This document shows, in pieces, positions 6,027-8,433 of a stretch of DNA of 8,433 bases. This stretch comes from Nitrospinae bacterium RIFCSPLOWO2_12_39_16. GTDB lineage: Bacteria > Nitrospinota > Nitrospinia > UBA9942. The first letter of the stretch is position 1; each line of letters begins with the position of its first letter. Where the stretch lies: assembly GCA_001805005.1 (NCBI GenBank), contig MHDO01000020.1:1-8433 (forward strand), written 5' to 3'. Position numbers and translations under genes: made by a program. Below the pieces are notes generated by a model. It was not told the origin of the DNA, made no database searches, and saw only the letters and a list, made by a program, of their open reading frames with translations.

Positions 6027-7049
6027 ATGTATATTTACGGAATTTTAAATTCGAATGTAAGCCTCTATCTTTCTATTCCGAAGGGTCTCCTTTTATTATT
6101 AGAAGAAAGCGAATCTAACGGGGTATATACGATTGCCTATCAGGATATATCGGCGGTAGTGAGCGATTCGGAGATGATAGATTATACGCATATGCGTAAA
6201 GATAGATTAGCCATGTTTTTAGTAAGGCATCAAAAAGCTCTCGAAAATATCATGAGCTTAGGCCATACCATCATTCCTATGAGATTAGGGACCTTTGCTA
6301 AAGATATAGAAGAGATTAAACATATATTGGCGTGCGGCCATTCTACAATCAAAGATGTTTTTAATAAAATATCGAATATGATAGAGATTGATGTTGTTGC
6401 CACTTGGGGTGATTTTAATTTGGTTCTTAAAGAGATCAGGGAAGGCAAAGAGATTAAAGAGTTTAAGGAGAGACTTTTAGCCTCACCCGGAGGCGTAACT
6501 GTGGACGACCAGATGAAGGTAGGGCTTATGGTTAAAGAAGCGTTAGACAGAATTAGAGAAGGGTATTCTAAGAGAATACAAGCTTCTCTTAAAAGCGTAA
6601 GTCAGGCTTTCAATGCCCACGAGCTTATGGATGATAAAATGGTGGTTAATATTGCTTTCTTAATAGATAAGGATAGGCGTGAGGATTTTGATAAGAAAGT
6701 AGAAGAGCTAAATACTGAATTTGCCGAGAAGCTAAATTTTAGATGTGTAGGGCCGCTTCCGCCATATAGTTTTTATACCCTTGAGATAAAAACGCTAAAT
6801 TACGAAGATGTAGATTGGGCGAAGAAAAAGCTCGGGATTTTAAATGACATCACGAGTAAGAATGAGCTCAAGAAAGCCTACCAGAGACAGGCGCTTTCTA
6901 CCCATCCGGATAGAAATCCGAATATGCCTTGCGTCGAGAAAGAATTCGATGAAGTGAATAAGGCCTATAAGATACTCGCTGACTACTGCGCTGCCAACGA
7001 GCAGGCAAACCAAAAAGAGAACGCGATGTTAGTGAGGGTAAGAGAGTAA
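6027..7049 (+). CDS. gvpL/gvpF: GvpL/GvpF family protein fused to a C-terminal J domain
   Basis: This protein has 340 residues. Residues 1-256 are a GvpL/GvpF domain: MYIYGIL start, ISAVVSD (41-47), HTIIPMRLGTF (80-90), MVVNIAFLIDKD (205-216) and CVGPLPPYSFYTLEI (240-254). GvpF/L proteins are minor vesicle proteins that contact GvpA and act early in assembly. Residues 264-320 are a J domain with helix II LKKAYQRQAL, the HPD triad at 293-295, and helix III FDEVNKAYKIL. The HPD loop of J proteins stimulates Hsp70 ATPase, so this subunit could recruit Hsp70 to the nascent vesicle (inference). The residues after about 321 form a short tail. There is no frameshift between the parts; the fusion is one open frame. 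AAGGGG at 6013-6018 supports ATG 6027. It is paralogous to the following gene, which lacks the J domain. Confidence 0.92.
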   Translation: MYIYGILNSNVSLYLSIPKGLLLLLEESESNGVYTIAYQDISAVVSDSEMIDYTHMRKDRLAMFLVRHQKALENIMSLGHTIIPMRLGTFAKDIEEIKHILACGHSTIKDVFNKISNMIEIDVVATWGDFNLVLKEIREGKEIKEFKERLLASPGGVTVDDQMKVGLMVKEALDRIREGYSKRIQASLKSVSQAFNAHELMDDKMVVNIAFLIDKDRREDFDKKVEELNTEFAEKLNFRCVGPLPPYSFYTLEIKTLNYEDVDWAKKKLGILNDITSKNELKKAYQRQALSTHPDRNPNMPCVEKEFDEVNKAYKILADYCAANEQANQKENAMLVRVRE

Positions 7050-7053
7050 TATT

Positions 7054-7818
7054 ATGGAAAAAGAAGGAAAATATATTTATTGTATCATTGGCACAAAGCA
7101 AGAGAGGAATTTTGGCCCTATAGGTATAGGCAGTGATGAGGTTTTAACTATTGGCTACGATGACTTAAGTATGGTAGTAAGTAACCATCCGATGACTAAA
7201 TTTGTTGTGAATCGCGAAAATATGTTAGCTCATGAGAAGGTAATTGAAGAAGTGATGCAGGAGTTTGACAGTGTGCTTCCAGTTAGATTCGGCACTATTG
7301 CCTCTAATGCCGATGAGATAAGGAATCTTTTAGACAGAAGATATAGAGAGTTTAAGAATGCGTTACGGGATGCTGACCATAAAGTAGAACTTGGCGTCAA
7401 AGGCGTATGGAAGAATATGGATGTAATCTTCAAAGAGGTTGTAGACGAGAATAAGGCAATTAAGAGAACAAAAGAGGATATTCAGAACGACAAGAATAAG
7501 AAAAATATTCAGGCCAAAATGGAAGTAGGTAAGATGGTAGAACAAGCTCTAACAAAGAAAAAAGGAAAAGAGACTGAGAAGATAGTAGATGCCTTAAGAA
7601 GAACAGCCTTTGATTATAAACTTAATAAGACCGTAGGCGATGAGATGTTTATGAACGTCGCTTTCTTGGTAGATAAAGGCAGGGAAAAAGAATTTGATAA
7701 CGTAATGGATGATCTGAGTGAAAAATATAAGGACAGGATAAAGTTTATGTATGCCGGACCCCTGCCGGTCTTTAATTTTGTCAGCATTGTTATTTATCCT
7801 GAGGAGTGGGAAAAATAG
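7054..7818 (+). CDS. gvpF: GvpL/GvpF family gas vesicle protein
   Basis: The 254-residue product is a plain, full-length GvpL/F protein. It has KYIYCII at the N-terminus, DLSMVVSNHP (37-46) and a conserved core motif SVLPVRFGTIAS (73-84). ELGVKGVW (111-118) and MFMNVAFLVDKG follow, and YAGPLPVFNFVSIVI closes the second ferredoxin-like region near the C-terminus. Family members are about 220-270 residues and bind the shell protein and other minor Gvp proteins in the cytoplasm during early assembly. A Lys/Asp-rich insert (about 130-155) between the two halves looks like a helical linker. It follows the J-domain GvpL/F by four bases, with only a weak ribosome site (AGAGAGT), so coupled translation is likely. 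Conserved blocks match its neighbour in order and spacing, which suggests an old duplication. Confidence 0.94.
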   Translation: MEKEGKYIYCIIGTKQERNFGPIGIGSDEVLTIGYDDLSMVVSNHPMTKFVVNRENMLAHEKVIEEVMQEFDSVLPVRFGTIASNADEIRNLLDRRYREFKNALRDADHKVELGVKGVWKNMDVIFKEVVDENKAIKRTKEDIQNDKNKKNIQAKMEVGKMVEQALTKKKGKETEKIVDALRRTAFDYKLNKTVGDEMFMNVAFLVDKGREKEFDNVMDDLSEKYKDRIKFMYAGPLPVFNFVSIVIYPEEWEK

Positions 7819-7819
7819 T

Positions 7820-8347
7820 ATGGCTTTATCCGGGACAGAAGCGGATATTATTAATTGTGTAGCCAGATTAAGGTTAGCAACTAAAGACCAGATAAGAAGG
7901 CAAGTTGGCTTTTCGTTGGAATATATAGGTTTTCTATGCCTTGATTTAATCATAAAATACTATCTTGGTTTTTCTGAAGGTCATTATTCTTTGGCCAAGA
8001 CAGGACTAAAGACATTACTGACTGAAGAGCCGAAGGTTGATAAAGAGTTAATTAAAGAAGTCGCATCCGAAGTGGCCAGGGAAATTAGCGGCGAGTTGAA
8101 GAGAGCTGTAAAGAGCATTAAGATTCCCGTCCCGCCAAGCGGGATAAAAAAAGAGACAGGGATTGAGACGCCGGAAGAACGCATAAAAATAAAGACGGAC
8201 TTTGACCTTCCCGTAGAGGACGAGAGTTTAACTTTAGAGAGTAATATCAATAAAATCGGAACGCGGGTGGAAAAGGAGAAATCCGATGATATGGATAAAA
8301 CAGTAAGATTATTTAAGGAAATTCATAAGAAGGGGAGGAAAAAATGA
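7820..8347 (+). CDS. Probable winged-helix protein with charged C-terminal extension, gvp-associated, function unknown
   Basis: From ATG 7820 the protein has 175 residues. The start lies one base after the stop of gvpF, with GAGGAG at 7801-7806 upstream; a start at 7751 would run deep into gvpF and is unlikely. Residues 4-68 look like a small winged helix: a first helix TEADIINCVARLRLA, a TKDQIRRQVGFSLEYIGFLCLDLI helix-turn-helix region, and a YYLGFSEGHYSLAKTGLKTL hairpin ending like many wHTH domains. Residues 75-100 form an amphipathic helix. Residues 104-158 are polar and Pro/Glu-rich, probably flexible, and a short basic helix (LFKEIHKKGRKK) closes the protein. It could regulate the operon, or use the wing fold for protein contacts in vesicle assembly. 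No enzymatic motif is visible and I do not recognise the family. Confidence 0.75.
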   Translation: MALSGTEADIINCVARLRLATKDQIRRQVGFSLEYIGFLCLDLIIKYYLGFSEGHYSLAKTGLKTLLTEEPKVDKELIKEVASEVAREISGELKRAVKSIKIPVPPSGIKKETGIETPEERIKIKTDFDLPVEDESLTLESNINKIGTRVEKEKSDDMDKTVRLFKEIHKKGRKK

Positions 8348-8433
8348 TCAAGACTAAAGACGGTAAAAGCGAGATTGAAGGGTTCAAAGGGCAGATACAA
8401 AAAGGTAAGGGTGTGGATATCGGCACGATGTTT
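8344..8433 (+). CDS. Start of an unidentified protein, 3' truncated by the window (possible actin/Hsp70-fold ATPase)
   Basis: An ATG at 8344 overlaps the previous stop (ATGA) and follows a strong ribosome site, AGGGGAGG at 8331-8338. Thirty codons are visible and open to the end of the window. The N-terminus is basic and polar up to about residue 22, followed by KGVDIGTMF. GxDxGT is the pattern of the first phosphate-binding hairpin in actin/Hsp70/hexokinase-fold (ASKHA) proteins, but a six-residue match in so short a piece is weak, and the preceding segment does not look like a classic Hsp70 start. The gene is real by its ribosome site and coupling; its identity is open. Confidence 0.6.
   Translation, partial: MIKTKDGKSEIEGFKGQIQKGKGVDIGTMF

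Noticed and set aside
7751..7819. Upstream in-frame start at 7751 for the winged-helix protein
   Set aside because: It would overlap 68 bases of the conserved C-terminal region of gvpF and has no ribosome site; ATG 7820, right after the gvpF stop, fits the operon style.
1..8433. GvpA/GvpJ-type shell gene, tRNA, rRNA, transposase or CRISPR in the window
   Set aside because: None of the frames shows a shell-protein-like short hydrophobic sequence, and no RNA gene, insertion sequence ends or array is visible; nearly all bases are accounted for by coding sequence.

Overview
The window is a stretch of a gas vesicle (gvp) accessory operon. All genes are on the plus strand, packed with 1-5 base gaps or ATGA/TAATG stop-start overlaps, and broken only by short gaps at about 1885-1903, 2315-2359 and 2876-2944. 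The anchors are GvpN (420-1394) and two GvpL/GvpF family proteins (6027-7049 and 7054-7818). No shell protein (GvpA/GvpJ type) and no GvpK or GvpG is visible, so those must lie outside the window if the cluster is functional. The DNA is moderately AT-rich with good GGAGG-like Shine-Dalgarno sites. Together with the gene mix (GvpN, Hsp20, ArsA/Get3-like ATPase, Cdc48-like ATPase, GvpL/F), this suggests an uncultured anaerobic or aquatic bacterium, perhaps a candidate phylum. An archaeon is not formally excluded, and the sequence alone does not fix the taxon.

Layout. Bases 1-75 are the tail of a DnaJ-type zinc-finger protein. Then come a helical protein (79-423), gvpN (420-1394), a small AbrB/MazE-fold protein (1406-1582), a coiled-coil protein (1579-1884) and a second DnaJ-type zinc-finger protein with six CxxC modules (1904-2314). 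After a 45-base gap comes an Hsp20 protein (2360-2875). After a 69-base gap containing a perfect hairpin come an ArsA/Get3-like ATPase (2945-3883), a double-AAA Cdc48/VAT-like ATPase (3883-6024), a GvpL/F protein with a C-terminal J domain (6027-7049), a plain GvpL/F (7054-7818), a probable winged-helix protein (7820-8347) and the first 30 codons of another gene (8344 onward).

How they may work together. The striking feature is the density of protein-handling functions: Hsp20 (holdase), a tail-anchor-targeting-like ATPase, a Cdc48-type unfoldase, a MoxR-type AAA+ (GvpN), and the parts of a DnaJ co-chaperone dispersed over separate genes (J domain on GvpL/F; Cys-rich domain as stand-alone proteins). 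Shell proteins of gas vesicles are very hydrophobic and aggregation-prone, so an operon-encoded chaperone set for shell delivery and assembly is a coherent inference. It is not demonstrated by the sequence. The partial last gene begins with a GVDIGT stretch that could, weakly, be an actin/Hsp70-fold ATPase start, which would supply a partner for the J domain.
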